A stretch of 51,890 nt of DNA from Devosia sp. (GCF_030689745.1 NZ_JAUYGL010000175.1:1-51890), one strand, 5' to 3'; shown: positions 36,318-46,211, counted from the stretch's first letter. Translations and numbers: made by a program. Notes: a model not told the origin generated them from the letters alone.

Positions 36318-36469
36318 GGGGAATGCTCCGGAATTTGTTAGCCTTCACTTCGTTCGGATAGGAAGAGAAGTCAATGCGTGGCGCGGCAAAGCTGGCTTGT
36401 CGCGGCGGTCATTGCGGCCTATTAGCACTAACATACTAGTTTTTCTCATTCCCGTGTCGGAGGCGTCGC

Positions 36470-37774
36470 ATGACCCTGTTTCTCTCTCTGGTCATCCTGG
36501 CCGTCCTGGCGGCCGCGGCCTTGTGGTGGTTCTATCGCGGCCGCCATATGGGCTCGTTCACGCCAGCTATGGGCACAAGCCCTGCCATTCCCAAGGCCAA
36601 GCCGCAGGGGGCGTTGCCGATGCTGAAAATGCCGACGGCCAGGGGCTGGGAGCCGGGCGAAAAGCCTGTTGTGGCTCCGGGCCTCAAGGTGACGCCGTTT
36701 GCGACCAATCTGAAGCATCCACGTTGGGCTTATGTGCTGCCCAATGGCGACGTGCTGGTGGCGGAGTCGTCATCGCTGCCCGGAACCGTCAAGAATGTGC
36801 GCGACTATGCGATGAACCGGGTGATGCGCCGGGCCGGCGCCACACGCCCCAGTGCCAACCAGATCACCCTGCTGCGTGATGCCGATGGCGATGGCGTGCC
36901 GGAAGTCCGCGAAGTGTTCCTCAAGGACCTCAGCCAACCCTTCGGCATGGCTCTGGTGGGTGACCAGCTCTATATCGGCAATACCGATAGCGTGGTCGCC
37001 TTCCCCTATGAAACCGGCCAGACCAGGATTACGGCGCCCGGCCGCAAGCTGATGGAAATGAAGCCCGGTGGCCACTGGACGCGCAATCTGATTGCCAGCG
37101 CCGATGGCTCCAGGCTCTATGTGGCAGTCGGCTCGGACAGCAATATCGCCGAAAATGGTCTGGAGCCCGAAGCGGGTCGCGCCTGCATTTATGAACTCGA
37201 TCTGGTGACCGAAAAGCATCGTGAGTTTGCGGGTGGTCTACGCAACCCGGTTGGCATGGCCTGGGAGCCGACCAATGGCTTGCTGTGGACCGTGGTCAAT
37301 GAGCGCGATGGACTGGGCGATGAAACTCCGCCCGACTATCTGACCTCGGTCAAGGATGGCGGCTTTTACGGCTGGCCGTTCAGCTATTGGGGGCAGACGG
37401 TCGATGACCGTGTGCCGCAGGACGCCGCCAAGGTCGCCAGTGCCCTGGCGCCCGACTATGCGCTGGGTGGTCATACCGCCTCGCTGGGCCTGTGCTGGCT
37501 GCCCGAGAACACGCTGCCGGGCCTGCCCTCGGGCATGGTGATCGGTCAGCATGGTTCATGGAACCGCTCCAAGCTGAGCGGCTACAAAGTCATTCTGGTA
37601 CCGTTTGCCAATGGCCAGCCGCAAGGCGCGCCGGTTGATATCCTGAGCGGATTTCTTGCCGAGGACGAAAAATTCTCACGCGGCCGCCCGGTGGGTGTAG
37701 CGATGGCCAAGGACGGCGCGCTGCTGGCGGTCGATGATGTCGGCGATGCCGTGTGGCGCGTGACGGCAGCCTGA
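36470..37774 (+). CDS. Soluble PQQ-type sugar/sorbosone dehydrogenase, membrane-anchored
   Basis: The 434-residue protein has an N-terminal membrane anchor or uncleaved signal (about 1-22) and a six-bladed propeller of the glucose/sorbosone dehydrogenase family: [39 protein letters not shown] and [12 protein letters not shown] is the expected cofactor, acting in the periplasm. GGAGG lies six bases before the ATG. It sits between ychF and pth, which I expect to be near neighbours on the other strand, suggesting later insertion. Confidence 0.88.
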   Translation: MTLFLSLVILAVLAAAALWWFYRGRHMGSFTPAMGTSPAIPKAKPQGALPMLKMPTARGWEPGEKPVVAPGLKVTPFATNLKHPRWAYVLPNGDVLVAESSSLPGTVKNVRDYAMNRVMRRAGATRPSANQITLLRDADGDGVPEVREVFLKDLSQPFGMALVGDQLYIGNTDSVVAFPYETGQTRITAPGRKLMEMKPGGHWTRNLIASADGSRLYVAVGSDSNIAENGLEPEAGRACIYELDLVTEKHREFAGGLRNPVGMAWEPTNGLLWTVVNERDGLGDETPPDYLTSVKDGGFYGWPFSYWGQTVDDRVPQDAAKVASALAPDYALGGHTASLGLCWLPENTLPGLPSGMVIGQHGSWNRSKLSGYKVILVPFANGQPQGAPVDILSGFLAEDEKFSRGRPVGVAMAKDGALLAVDDVGDAVWRVTAA

Positions 37775-37798
37775 TTGCTGCCAGGCTGGTTTTGATTG

Positions 37799-37829
37799 CG
37801 GCGCGTCGATCCAGGTCGGCGCGCCGTTT
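37799..37829 (+). terminator. Terminator-like hairpin between the dehydrogenase and pth
   Basis: CGGCGCG and CGCGCCG form a 7-bp stem with a 14-nt loop, followed by TTTGCTT, 24 nt after the dehydrogenase stop. The T-tract is short, so efficiency is uncertain. The two genes converge here. Confidence 0.45.
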
Positions 37830-37834
37830 GCTTG

Positions 37835-38572
37835 TCAGTCGCCCTTGAACAGCCGCTTGAGCATATCGGCCATGGGCCCGCTGCTGGGCGGTGCGGCCTG
37901 CGGCTTGGCGGCCCGGGCCTGCCGGATATGGCTCTGGCCTTTGGGTGCGGCGCCCGGCTCAGCTTTGGCCTCGCGCGTGGACTTGGTGTTGGCGTCGGGA
38001 TCGTCGGCTGGTTTGGTGGCGAGAGCCAGCTTGTTCATGAAGCCGCTATCGTCGCCCTTGAGCAGCAGACCGACATGCATGCCAACGGCATCGAGCAGGG
38101 GGTCTAGCCAGATCTGGTCGGCCTTGGCGAAGTCACCCAATACGTGGTGGGTGACATACTCTTTGCCCGGATGCCCGATACCGAGACGAACGCGCTTGTA
38201 GTTCGTCCCGATCTGCGGATCGATGGAGCGCAGGCCATTGTGACCGCCATTGCCGCCGCCGATCTTGACCCGCACCTTGGCTGGCGCCAGGTCCAGTTCG
38301 TCATAGAACACGATGATGTCGGCGGGCTCGATTTTGTAAAACTTGGCGACCTGCTGCACGCTGTCGCCGGAGCGGTTCATAAAGGTCTGCGGTTTGAGCA
38401 GGATCACCTTCTCGCCGCCAATCGTACCTTCCGCAAGGCTGCCCGAGTGCTTGGTACGGAATGGTGCAATGGAATGGGCGCGGGCAATGGCGTCAAGCGC
38501 CATGAAGCCGATATTGTGGCGGTTTGCCTGGTATTGGCTACCTGGATTGCCCAGGCCGACAAGCAGCTTCAT
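37835..38572 (-). CDS. pth: Peptidyl-tRNA hydrolase
   Basis: The 245-residue protein has catalytic His in [24 protein letters not shown] and [10 protein letters not shown]. It releases peptides from peptidyl-tRNA. After about residue 185 a Lys/Ala/Pro-rich low-complexity tail follows, as in many alphaproteobacterial Pth proteins. The ATG at 38572 follows GGAG at 6 nt; the GTG one codon earlier is not used. It lies downstream of rplY. Confidence 0.95.
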   Translation of the reverse strand: MKLLVGLGNPGSQYQANRHNIGFMALDAIARAHSIAPFRTKHSGSLAEGTIGGEKVILLKPQTFMNRSGDSVQQVAKFYKIEPADIIVFYDELDLAPAKVRVKIGGGNGGHNGLRSIDPQIGTNYKRVRLGIGHPGKEYVTHHVLGDFAKADQIWLDPLLDAVGMHVGLLLKGDDSGFMNKLALATKPADDPDANTKSTREAKAEPGAAPKGQSHIRQARAAKPQAAPPSSGPMADMLKRLFKGD

Positions 38573-38584
38573 CACTCACTCCAG

Positions 38585-38614
38585 AAACGAAAGAGGCGAC
38601 CCGAAGGCCGCCTC
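38585..38614 (-). terminator. Hairpin between rplY and pth
   Basis: On the minus strand GAGGCGGCC, loop TTCG, and GGTCGCCTC form a 9-bp stem with one G-U pair, followed by TTTCGTTT. The stable UUCG loop and T-rich tail suggest a terminator or attenuator after rplY. Confidence 0.6.
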
Positions 38615-38643
38615 GAACATATAGCAGAAGGCGCGCAGGTCGA

Positions 38644-39285
38644 TTACTCGGCCTTTGGTTCGGCTGCCGGAGCAGGCGCTTCTTCTTCGGCTTCCCCGTC
38701 ATCGCCAGCCGACTTGAGGGCCGACGGCGCCACGATGGTCGCGATGGTGAAATCGCGGTCGGTGATGGTTGGGGTAACGCCCTTGGGCAGGGTCACTGTC
38801 GAGATGTGGATCGAATCGCCGATATCAAAACCGGACATGTCGACGGTGATCTCTTCAGGGATCGCATTGGCTGGTGCCGACACTTCCACGGTGTGACGCA
38901 CAACATTGAGCGTGCCGCCGCGCTTCAGGCCTGGGCTGGCTTCTTCATTGATGAAGTGCACATGCACCTGAACATTGAGGCGCGTGTCCTTGCCGATGCG
39001 GAGGAAATCCACATGCAGCGGAAAATCCTTGACCGCATCAAGCTGGTAATCGCGGGGGATCACGAGGTGCTTGGTGCCGTCCACATTGAGTTCGAGGATG
39101 TGGGACAGGAAGCCGCCAGCATAGATGAACTTGTAGGCATCTTTGTAAGCGAGGGAGATGGCAACAGGGGCCTTCTTGTCACCGTAGATAACAGCAGGAA
39201 CGAGTCCCTGACGACGCAATTCGCGAGCGGCCCCCTTGCCAACTCCGTCACGCGCCTGTGCATTGAGCACTTTAGTTTCAGACAT
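38644..39285 (-). CDS. rplY: 50S ribosomal protein L25, CTC form
   Basis: The 213-residue protein has the L25 5S-rRNA-binding domain ([19 protein letters not shown] near the N-terminus) and the longer CTC-type second domain, ending in an Ala/Glu-rich tail. The start at 39285 gives the usual [10 protein letters not shown] beginning; upstream in-frame ATGs at 39297 and 39318 lack a suitable site. Confidence 0.95.
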   Translation of the reverse strand: MSETKVLNAQARDGVGKGAARELRRQGLVPAVIYGDKKAPVAISLAYKDAYKFIYAGGFLSHILELNVDGTKHLVIPRDYQLDAVKDFPLHVDFLRIGKDTRLNVQVHVHFINEEASPGLKRGGTLNVVRHTVEVSAPANAIPEEITVDMSGFDIGDSIHISTVTLPKGVTPTITDRDFTIATIVAPSALKSAGDDGEAEEEAPAPAAEPKAE

Positions 39286-39532
39286 GGAAATATCCATTCC
39301 GGTTGGTGTATGCGTCACTACAACAGCATACGCGCCCGTCCTCCAGGGGTGACGAGCGCTTCATGGGGCGGCTATAAACCAAAGGCAGGTGACGGGCAAG
39401 CAGAATGGAAAACGCATCCCGGCGAGCGGCACGGTCGGGTGTTCAACGCGAGCAAGTCGGGCCGCCAATGAGCCTGGCCGCAGGCTTGTGGGTTGTGCGC
39501 TTCCCAAAGGGCAGGGGCGGCAGGATGCCGGT

Positions 39533-40465
39533 TTAGTCGAAGAGGCTGGAGACGCTCTGCTCGCTGGCGGTCCGGGCGATGGCTTCGCCAATCAGCGGGG
39601 CGATGGCGAGGCGGCGAATATTGCCGGCCAGGCGCTGGGCCTCGGTCTCCTCGATGGAATCGGTGACCACGAGTTCCTTGAGCATGGAGCCGCCAATGCG
39701 CTCGGAGGCGCCTTCGGAGAGCACGCCGTGGGTGATATAGGCAGACACTTCACTGGCGCCGGCCTTGAGCAGGGCTTCGGCAGCATTGACCAGGGTGCCG
39801 CCGCTATCGACGATATCGTCAATCAGAATGCAGGCCTGGCCACGCACATCGCCGATGATGTTCATCACTTCGGAGACGCCAGCGCGGGGGCGGCGTTTGT
39901 CGACAATGGCCAGATTGGCGCCAATGCGACCCGCGACATTGCGCGCCCGGACCACCCCGCCAACGTCTGGCGAAACGATCATGACATTCTTGACGTCGTA
40001 ATGGTCCTGAATGTCGCGCACCATGACCGGTGCGGCGGTCAGATTGTCGGTGGGAATATCGAAAAAACCCTGAATCTGGCTGGCATGGAGGTCGAGCGTC
40101 AACACGCGATTGGCGCCGGCCTGGGTGATCAGATTGGACACCAGCTTGGCCGAAATGGGTGTGCGCGGGGCCGATTTGCGATCCTGGCGGGCATAGCCGA
40201 AGTAGGGGATCACTGCGGTAATACGACGGGCCGACGAGCGCCGCAGCGCATCGGTCAGGATCAGCAATTCCATCAGATTGTCATTGGCAGGAAAGCTGGT
40301 CGACTGCAGGATGAACGCGTCCTCGCCGCGCACATTTTCATGCACCTCGACGTAGACTTCCTTGTCGGCAAAACGCCTGACCGTACAGTCGGTCAAAGGG
40401 AGTTCGAGATAGCTGGCAATTGCCTGGGCAAGGGCCCGGTTCGAGTTGCCGGTCACCAGCTTCAT
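39533..40465 (-). CDS. prs: Ribose-phosphate pyrophosphokinase
   Basis: The 310-residue protein makes PRPP from ribose 5-phosphate and ATP. Motifs include [26 protein letters not shown], the PRPP loop [12 protein letters not shown], and the flexible-loop KRR. It supplies PRPP for apt, carB-dependent pyrimidine synthesis and others. It lies 112 nt downstream of pgeF in the same orientation. Confidence 0.96.
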   Translation of the reverse strand: MKLVTGNSNRALAQAIASYLELPLTDCTVRRFADKEVYVEVHENVRGEDAFILQSTSFPANDNLMELLILTDALRRSSARRITAVIPYFGYARQDRKSAPRTPISAKLVSNLITQAGANRVLTLDLHASQIQGFFDIPTDNLTAAPVMVRDIQDHYDVKNVMIVSPDVGGVVRARNVAGRIGANLAIVDKRRPRAGVSEVMNIIGDVRGQACILIDDIVDSGGTLVNAAEALLKAGASEVSAYITHGVLSEGASERIGGSMLKELVVTDSIEETEAQRLAGNIRRLAIAPLIGEAIARTASEQSVSSLFD

Positions 40466-40577
40466 GGGGCGCGATCCTGTCTCAACTGGCCTCCGGGAGC
40501 GAGGCCTTCCAGTTTCGCGGCAGCTTTAGCGAGTCCATCCCGGACTCGCAATGTCGCAATTAGTCTTGGGTAAAGAA

Positions 40578-41345
40578 TTACGTCAGACCGATGACAGCGA
40601 GCTGTCGGCCGGTCCTGGTCTGCTGGTGCGTGGCATGGCGGTGCGAGAAATAGCGCGTGGGGTTGCCATAGGTGCAGCCGCCTACGCGGTCGATGCTCTG
40701 GACGCCGGCTGCAGTGAGGCGATCGGCGACGAAGCCCGGCAGGTCGAAGTGCTCGATGCCGCCTTCGGGCACGAAAATGCGGTTGTCAGCATCAGGGTGG
40801 AGCGCCAACAGATCGGCGGCAAATTGCGGACCGACCTCGTAGTTGGGCCCGGAAATAGTGGGGCCGATGGCGGCGACGATACGGTCAGTCTTCGCGCCCA
40901 GCGAGACCATGGCGGCGATAGTTGCTTCGACAATCCCCGAGGCCGCACCCTTCCAGCCAGCATGAGCCGCGCCGATAACGCCAGACTGGGCATCGGCAAA
41001 GAGAATTGGCGTGCAGTCGGCAGTCAGGATGCCGAGCAGCGGACCGGGGCGGTCGGTGACCATGGCATCGGCTTCGACCACTTCGTCGGGTGCCATGGTG
41101 CCGTGGACCACGTGGATATCGGCCGTGTGGGTCTGCCTGAGGATGACCAGGTCGGTGGGGGCGTAGCCCATGTTGGCGGCGATGCGGGCGCGGTTGGCCG
41201 TCACGGTGGCATGGTCGTCACCGGTCGTGAATGAAACATTGTTGCTGGCATAGACGCCCCTGGACGCCCCGCCCGCCCGGCCAAAAAAACCGTGGCGCAG
41301 GCCGCTCAGCGCGGCGCTGGTCTCAAAAGGTGGCGCGCCCATCAT
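40578..41345 (-). CDS. pgeF: Peptidoglycan editing factor PgeF / purine nucleoside phosphorylase-like (YfiH)
   Basis: The 255-residue protein of the YfiH/DUF152 family has LRQTHTADIH, LTADCTPILFAD and AAHAGWKGAASG, carrying the conserved His, Cys and His of the zinc site. Members act as adenosine/purine nucleoside phosphorylases and prevent misincorporation in muropeptides. It starts at ATG 41345, overlapping the methyltransferase stop, or at the adjacent ATG 41342. Confidence 0.93.
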   Translation of the reverse strand: MMGAPPFETSAALSGLRHGFFGRAGGASRGVYASNNVSFTTGDDHATVTANRARIAANMGYAPTDLVILRQTHTADIHVVHGTMAPDEVVEADAMVTDRPGPLLGILTADCTPILFADAQSGVIGAAHAGWKGAASGIVEATIAAMVSLGAKTDRIVAAIGPTISGPNYEVGPQFAADLLALHPDADNRIFVPEGGIEHFDLPGFVADRLTAAGVQSIDRVGGCTYGNPTRYFSHRHATHQQTRTGRQLAVIGLT

Positions 41346-42424
41346 TCAAATCCGGGCGGCTGCAGACCCGGGCTGGCGGCGCAGAAGGCCTTGAACAGAT
41401 TGCCCATCTTGTCTGGATCCACCAGCCGGGCTCTTGCGGTCGACAAATCTTCGGCCGAGCCGGGATTGGCGGCGATAAGGGCGCTGGTGCGTTCATTGAT
41501 GCCCATGCGGGTGAGGAACTGGCCCTGGGTGGCCAAGGGCTGTACGGCCAAACCGGCCTTGGCGGCAATGGTGCCCAGCGCCTCGAAGTCGACATGGGCC
41601 GAGATGTCCACTTCGCCGGGCGCGTCGAGCACGTCGGCATATTGATGACGGCGGACGCCCTGCAGGGTCTCCCCGGTCTGGGTGCGGGCATAGCCATAGT
41701 CCATGGCGAGGATGGCGCCGCCCTGGGTGGAGATGGTGGTGGCGAGGCGGTTCATCACCTCACCGCTGGCCAGCCCCACTTCGAGCACGGCGTTCAGTTC
41801 GGCCCCTGCCAGTGTATCAGGCATGGCCGAGGCCGGGATCGGGGTGGGGTTGAGGCCAAATACCAGGCGGCCATTATTGGTGCCGACCATGCGTTCGTGC
41901 CAGCCATCCTCGGTGCGAACGAACTGGCGGATTGGCAGGGCGTCGAAGAATTCGTTGGCAATGACCAGCAATGGCCCGGGGCCGACCTTGTCAAAGCCAT
42001 CGATCCACTTGGCGCCATAGACCTCAAGCCGGGCGTTCTGCTCGGCAATCAGCGCGGGGTTGGTCTCAAACAGGCGCAGGTCCAGCGCGTCGCGAAGTCC
42101 TTCGGCGCGGCAGGCAACGCGCAGGATATCGGCCATCAGCGTGCCGCGGCCGGGACCGAGTTCGAGCAGGGTGAATGCTTTTGGGCTCCCCATTTGTTGC
42201 CAGAGATTGACTACAAAGAAGCCGATCAATTCGCCGAACATCTGGCTGATTTCCGGTGCGGTGACAAAGTCGCCGGCGCTGCCGAGCGGGTCGGCGGTCT
42301 TGTAATAGCCCTTGGTCGGGTGGGTTAGACACAGGCCCATATAGGTGGCCACCGACATCGGACCGGTGGTGCGGATTTGCATGTCGATGAGTTCGGGCAG
42401 GGTGGGAGGCGTTTGCTCAGTCAT
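41342..42424 (-). CDS. MidA/NDUFAF7-like SAM-dependent methyltransferase
   Basis: The 360-residue protein begins with the family's YMGLCLTHPTKGYYKTADPLGSAGDFVTAPEISQ-type region (GDFVTAPEISQ seen), a SAM motif LLELGPGRGTLM, and NEFFDALPIRQF. NDUFAF7 methylates an Arg of a complex I subunit in mitochondria; bacterial targets are less certain. The ATG at 42424 lies 1 nt after the lgt stop. It is part of lgt - methyltransferase - pgeF. Confidence 0.93.
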   Translation of the reverse strand: MTEQTPPTLPELIDMQIRTTGPMSVATYMGLCLTHPTKGYYKTADPLGSAGDFVTAPEISQMFGELIGFFVVNLWQQMGSPKAFTLLELGPGRGTLMADILRVACRAEGLRDALDLRLFETNPALIAEQNARLEVYGAKWIDGFDKVGPGPLLVIANEFFDALPIRQFVRTEDGWHERMVGTNNGRLVFGLNPTPIPASAMPDTLAGAELNAVLEVGLASGEVMNRLATTISTQGGAILAMDYGYARTQTGETLQGVRRHQYADVLDAPGEVDISAHVDFEALGTIAAKAGLAVQPLATQGQFLTRMGINERTSALIAANPGSAEDLSTARARLVDPDKMGNLFKAFCAASPGLQPPGFE

Positions 42425-42425
42425 G

Positions 42426-43250
42426 TTAAGCTCGCAATGCGCTTTGGCTGCGCGTCGCCGCATAGATCACAAGGCCAATGCCAGCGAGCACCAGCGGCAG
42501 GCTGAGCAGCATGCCCATGGTCAGCCAGCCGCCAAACAGGTAGCCGATATGGGCATCAGGCAAGCGGACAAATTCGACGGCGATACGCGACAGGCCATAG
42601 CCGATGCCGAACACGCCAGCGACCATGCCGGGGCGGCGCAGGCTATAGAACACATGGGTGAAGACGCGGATGATCAGAAATAGCAGCAGGCCTTCGAGAA
42701 CAGCTTCATAGAGCTGGCTGGGGTGGCGCGGCAATTGTTCGGGGTCGGTGGGAAAGATCACGCCCCAGGGCAGGGTTGTGGGGGCGCCGTAGAGCTCGGC
42801 ATTGATGAAATTGGCGATGCGGACCAGGAAGATGCCGATAGTGCTGACCGAGGCAATCAGATCCAGCGCGCTCAGCCAATTGCCCTGTTTGGAGCGGGTG
42901 AAGACGATGGCCGCCAGCATCAGCCCCAGCATGCCGCCGTGATAAGACATGCCACCATCAAGCGTGTTGAGGATCTGGGTCGGGTTCTCCAGATAGAATG
43001 GCAGATTGTAGAACAGCACATAGCCCAGCCGGCCGCCGAGCACGATGGACAGCATGGTCCAGAAAGCAAAGTCCCAGATATCGGCAGCTTTGAAAGGCGG
43101 TTGCCCCTTGTGCCACAGGCGTGAATTGGCCAGCAGCAAATAGCCATAGCCGGCGCCCAGGCCGACGCCGAACAGATAGCCCAGCGCATACCAGCGAATG
43201 GCGATGGGACCAATGGCGAGGGCGACAGGATCGATATTGGGAAATGGCAC
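42426..43250 (-). CDS. lgt: Prolipoprotein diacylglyceryl transferase
   Basis: The 274-residue inner-membrane enzyme has about seven helices. The signature GGRLGYVLFYN and the essential LVRIANFINAELYG and RHPSQLYEA segments are present. It adds diacylglycerol to the lipobox Cys of prolipoproteins. The start is a GTG with AGGAG 7 nt upstream. It is the first gene of the leftward run. Confidence 0.96.
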   Translation of the reverse strand: MPFPNIDPVALAIGPIAIRWYALGYLFGVGLGAGYGYLLLANSRLWHKGQPPFKAADIWDFAFWTMLSIVLGGRLGYVLFYNLPFYLENPTQILNTLDGGMSYHGGMLGLMLAAIVFTRSKQGNWLSALDLIASVSTIGIFLVRIANFINAELYGAPTTLPWGVIFPTDPEQLPRHPSQLYEAVLEGLLLFLIIRVFTHVFYSLRRPGMVAGVFGIGYGLSRIAVEFVRLPDAHIGYLFGGWLTMGMLLSLPLVLAGIGLVIYAATRSQSALRA

Positions 43251-43360
43251 GCGCGGGCTCCTGCGGCAATCGGCGGGACCATTGCCGCTTCGCTCTCTCT
43301 GGTCAAGTGAGCATCCATCACCTAAATATCAACGCAACAGGTCAACCAAAAGAGTGTGCA

Positions 43361-43615
43361 ATGAACCAGAGCAACAAGATTTTTGATGGCCTCGGGCGGG
43401 TGATGAACGAAGCCGCGGGTGTCGCGGATGGGGTGCGCCGGGAAGTTGAAACCGCCGTCAAGTCGCAGGTTCAGCGTCTGGTGGCCGATATGGATCTGGT
43501 CAAGCGCGAGGATTTCGACGCGCTGCGCGAACTGGTGCAGGTGCAGGGCGAAGAGATCGACACGCTGCGCAAGGACCTGGCAGCGCTCAAGGGCGGTTCG
43601 GGCAAAGCCAAATAG
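43361..43615 (+). CDS. ubiK: Ubiquinone biosynthesis accessory factor, UbiK/BMFP family
   Basis: The 84-residue protein has an amphipathic N-terminal helix and a C-terminal coiled coil with LVKREDFDALRELVQVQ, the BMFP (DUF526) signature. UbiK supports the Ubi complex in ubiquinone synthesis. The start ATG at 43361 is near the beginning of conserved sequence; no strong ribosome-binding site is seen. It is divergent from lgt. Confidence 0.87.
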   Translation: MNQSNKIFDGLGRVMNEAAGVADGVRREVETAVKSQVQRLVADMDLVKREDFDALRELVQVQGEEIDTLRKDLAALKGGSGKAK

Positions 43616-43617
43616 GC

Positions 43618-43821
43618 ATGCGCCTCGCGGTCCTTTCGGATGTGCATGGGTCGCCCGATGCGCGCTATGCCGTGATCGAACGGCGTGGCGGCAGGTGGTT
43701 CACCACGCTGCGCGTGGTTGAGTATGATCATGAAGCGGCCGCCGCGCAGGTTGTCGCCAATGGGTTTGCGGCCTGGGCGGAGGTTGTGAACTCGGGCTGG
43801 GCCCAATCCGCCCCGTTTTGA
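43618..43821 (+). pseudogene. Internally deleted metallophosphoesterase (YfcE-like)
   Basis: The 67-codon frame begins MRLAVLSDVHG, the exact opening of YfcE-like phosphoesterases with the metal-binding Asp-x-His. It then jumps straight to RYAVIERRGGRWF...VVEYDHEAAA...GFAAWAEV, which resembles the C-terminal segment of the same family. The central motifs GDxx, GNHD and GHTH are all missing. An in-frame deletion of the middle is the simplest reading. It starts 2 nt after the ubiK stop, so it was probably coupled to it. Confidence 0.62.
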
Positions 43822-43852
43822 GGCAAAAGCAGTAGTTGATACGGGCTCGCTG

Positions 43853-43868
43853 TTAATAGCCTGTTAAC
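43853..43868 (+). promoter_or_regulatory. CtrA-type binding box upstream of the YbjN-proC genes
   Basis: TTAA-N7-TTAAC matches the full CtrA consensus. It lies about 205 nt before the YbjN start, in a 251-nt gap without genes. Distance is larger than usual for direct control unless the leader is long; the promoter was not identified. Confidence 0.55.
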
Positions 43869-44072
43869 CCTAAGCCCCCGATCATCATCCACAAGAGATT
43901 GTCGTCCGGCAAACGGCTCCCGTGCCCTGAATCAGTTGGCACGTGTAGGTTGTTTTCATCAGGACGATTCGTAAGCCGTTGTGCCTGCAAACAGTTCCCT
44001 GAGTACCCCAGAATTGCCGGCCCATCGGGCAGCATGAATTCATACTCCGCGTTGCCAGGACGGAAGACGTCA

Positions 44073-44573
44073 ATGTCACTCATCCAAGTCGAGCTCGATC
44101 GCAATGTTCACCCCGTGGACATCATTGAGCATATCGCCTCGATCAATGACTGGACTTTCGAGCGACAGGACGCCGACGAAATTTCCATTTCGGTGCGCGG
44201 TGGCTGGTGCGACTACCATGTCTCATTCAACTGGATGGAAGATCTGGAGAGCCTGCATATTGCCAGCGCTTTCGATCTGAAAGTCCCTGAAGGCCGGCGC
44301 GCCGAGATCAAACAGCTGATTTCGCTGGTCAATGAACAATTGTGGATTGGTCATTTCGATATCTGGAACAAGGAAGGCGTGGTGCTGTTCCGCAACTCGC
44401 ACCTGCTGACGGGTGGCGCCGAGGTGTCGCCGCAGCAGTGCGAAGCATTGCTGCGCTCGGCCACCGATAGCTGCGATCTGTATTATCAGGCCTTCCAGTT
44501 TGTGGTCTGGGCCGGCAAGTCGGCCGCCGAGGCGCTGAGCCATGTGATGTTTGAAACGGTTGGCGAGGCATGA
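44073..44573 (+). CDS. YbjN-domain protein
   Basis: The 166-residue protein matches the YbjN (DUF1790) family: an N-terminal IIEHIASINDWTFERQ, then central strands and helices resembling type III secretion chaperones, and HFDIWNKEGVVLFRNS. The function is unknown; E. coli YbjN affects motility and stress. ACGGAAG precedes the ATG at 44073. The stop overlaps the proC start (ATGA). Confidence 0.9.
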   Translation: MSLIQVELDRNVHPVDIIEHIASINDWTFERQDADEISISVRGGWCDYHVSFNWMEDLESLHIASAFDLKVPEGRRAEIKQLISLVNEQLWIGHFDIWNKEGVVLFRNSHLLTGGAEVSPQQCEALLRSATDSCDLYYQAFQFVVWAGKSAAEALSHVMFETVGEA

Positions 44574-45394
44574 ACACGGCCCTCAACAGTATTGGTCCGA
44601 TCATGCTGGTGGGGGCCGGCAAGATGGGCGTGGCGCTGGCGCGAGGCTGGCTAGACGCGGGCCTGGCCGCAAGCCAGCTGGTTATCGTGCACCCGCGGCC
44701 CGGTGAAGACCTGCTGGAACTGGCGCGCGACCATGGTCTGGCGTTGAGTACCGAAGCCAGCGGATTATCGCCCAATGTGCTGGTGGTCGGGGTCAAGCCG
44801 CAGGTCATGGATGAGGTGCTGGAATCGCTGGCGCCCGTCATCGCGCCGCATACGCTGGTGGTGTCGATTGCGGCGGGCATTGATCTGGCGCGGCTGGCCA
44901 GCAAGGCCGGGACGCAGCGGGTGATGCGCACCATGCCCAATACGCCGGTGCAGGTACGCAAGGGCATGATCGGGGTGGTTTCCGGCCCCGATGTGACGGC
45001 GGAAGATAAGGTAGCGATGGACACCTTGCTATCGGCTTCCGGACAGGTGGTCTGGCTCGACGACGAGGCGCAGCTGGATGCGCTGACCGCCGTGTCGGGT
45101 TCGGGCCCGGCCTATGTCTTCCACATGGTTGAAGCACTGGCCGCCGCTGGCAAACGGCAGGGCCTGCCTGACGATATTGCCGAGCAATTGGCGCGGGGCA
45201 CCGTGATCGGCGCAGCCGCCCTGATGGATGCGGGGACCGTCTCGGCGACGGTGTTGCGCGAGAATGTGACGTCGCCCAAGGGCGCAACGGCTGCGGGTCT
45301 GGCGGTGCTGATGGGCAGCCATGGTCTGACTGAACTGATGGATCGCACAGTCAGTGAGACCCGCAAGCGGACGGAAGAACTGGGTCGGATATAG
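44570..45394 (+). CDS. proC: Pyrroline-5-carboxylate reductase
   Basis: The 274-residue protein has the N-terminal NAD(P) site MLVGAGKMGVALARGW, VGVKPQVMDEVL, RTMPNTPVQV and the C-terminal signature AVSGSGPAYVFHMVEAL. It catalyses the last step of proline synthesis. It is coupled to YbjN by a four-base overlap, an arrangement I know from other alphaproteobacteria. Confidence 0.95.
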   Translation: MNTALNSIGPIMLVGAGKMGVALARGWLDAGLAASQLVIVHPRPGEDLLELARDHGLALSTEASGLSPNVLVVGVKPQVMDEVLESLAPVIAPHTLVVSIAAGIDLARLASKAGTQRVMRTMPNTPVQVRKGMIGVVSGPDVTAEDKVAMDTLLSASGQVVWLDDEAQLDALTAVSGSGPAYVFHMVEALAAAGKRQGLPDDIAEQLARGTVIGAAALMDAGTVSATVLRENVTSPKGATAAGLAVLMGSHGLTELMDRTVSETRKRTEELGRI

Positions 45395-45413
45395 CTGGCA
45401 TCGACATGACCAG

Positions 45414-45450
45414 AAAAAAGGAGCGCGTCACCTCCAAGTAAACGCGCCCC
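45414..45450 (-). terminator. Terminator of the cold-shock gene
   Basis: On the minus strand GGGGCGCGT and ACGCGCTCC pair with one G-U around a 13-nt loop and are followed by six T (45419 down to 45414). It lies 25 nt after the cold-shock gene stop and could also serve converging proC. Confidence 0.75.
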
Positions 45451-45474
45451 TCCCGATAGCTGGCTGTCTGATGC

Positions 45475-45684
45475 TCAGGCGCCGGTCAGTTCGTCGGCAG
45501 CGGCCTTGCCCGTGCGCTTGTCCTTGACGATCTCGTAATTGACCTTCTGGCCCTCATCCAGGCCGTTCAGACCAGAGCGCTGAACAGCTGAGATGTGAAC
45601 AAATACGTCAGCCCCGCCTTCGTCCGGCTGAATGAAGCCATAGCCTTTTTGGCCGTTGAACCACTTTACAGTGCCAGTTGCCAT
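45475..45684 (-). CDS. cspA: Cold-shock domain protein
   Basis: The 69-residue OB-fold protein has both RNP motifs: KGYGFIQPD and DVFVHISA. It binds single-stranded RNA and DNA. Alphaproteobacteria carry several paralogues, so the number in the gene name is not certain. The long upstream gap fits a cold-shock type leader, but I could not define one. Confidence 0.94.
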   Translation of the reverse strand: MATGTVKWFNGQKGYGFIQPDEGGADVFVHISAVQRSGLNGLDEGQKVNYEIVKDKRTGKAAADELTGA

Positions 45685-46211
45685 GATGCGCGTTCCCTCG
45701 TGCAGTCTGCTGGTAGCTGGCCGCAGCCACTATTGACTCCGGCCATCGGTGATATCGAGTAACGGAAATTGACGTCAGCAGAAGCGAAGGAAAGTTCGCG
45801 TAATCAGATCAGTCGGCCGCAATATTCGATCCAGTCAGCTTAGCGCCAAACATAGGGCTGTTCAATATCTGTATAGACATACCGAAAAACCCGGCGGAAC
45901 ACTGTTCTCGTCAGGGCAAAACAAAGCGTCGTCAAGTATTTGCACCAGACTTCGAGAATCTGGAGCAGACGCGCGCTGGACTGGCTGGCCATGCCAGGCC
46001 TTGCCCAATCCAATGGCGTCGCGTGCCCATCCAGCCTCGTGGGGCCGAACCGAGCAATGCCAGCATAGCGCAATACTGCCCCACGAAAACCTGTCATCGG
46101 GCAGGGCTTGATAATCGGGGCGATCGACAGGCTTGCATTCGCGGCAAAATTGGCGCAAATCACCGCGCGCCGGGCCATTGGGGTCGGTAAACCATCAGAG
46201 ATCACATCGTC
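45685..46211. other. 527-nt gap without a supported gene
   Basis: This stretch separates the divergent cold-shock gene and the TPR-methyltransferase gene. A long frame runs through it on the minus strand, but it lies opposite the methyltransferase gene and its part here has no recognisable motif. It probably holds both promoters and the cold-shock leader. Confidence 0.5.
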
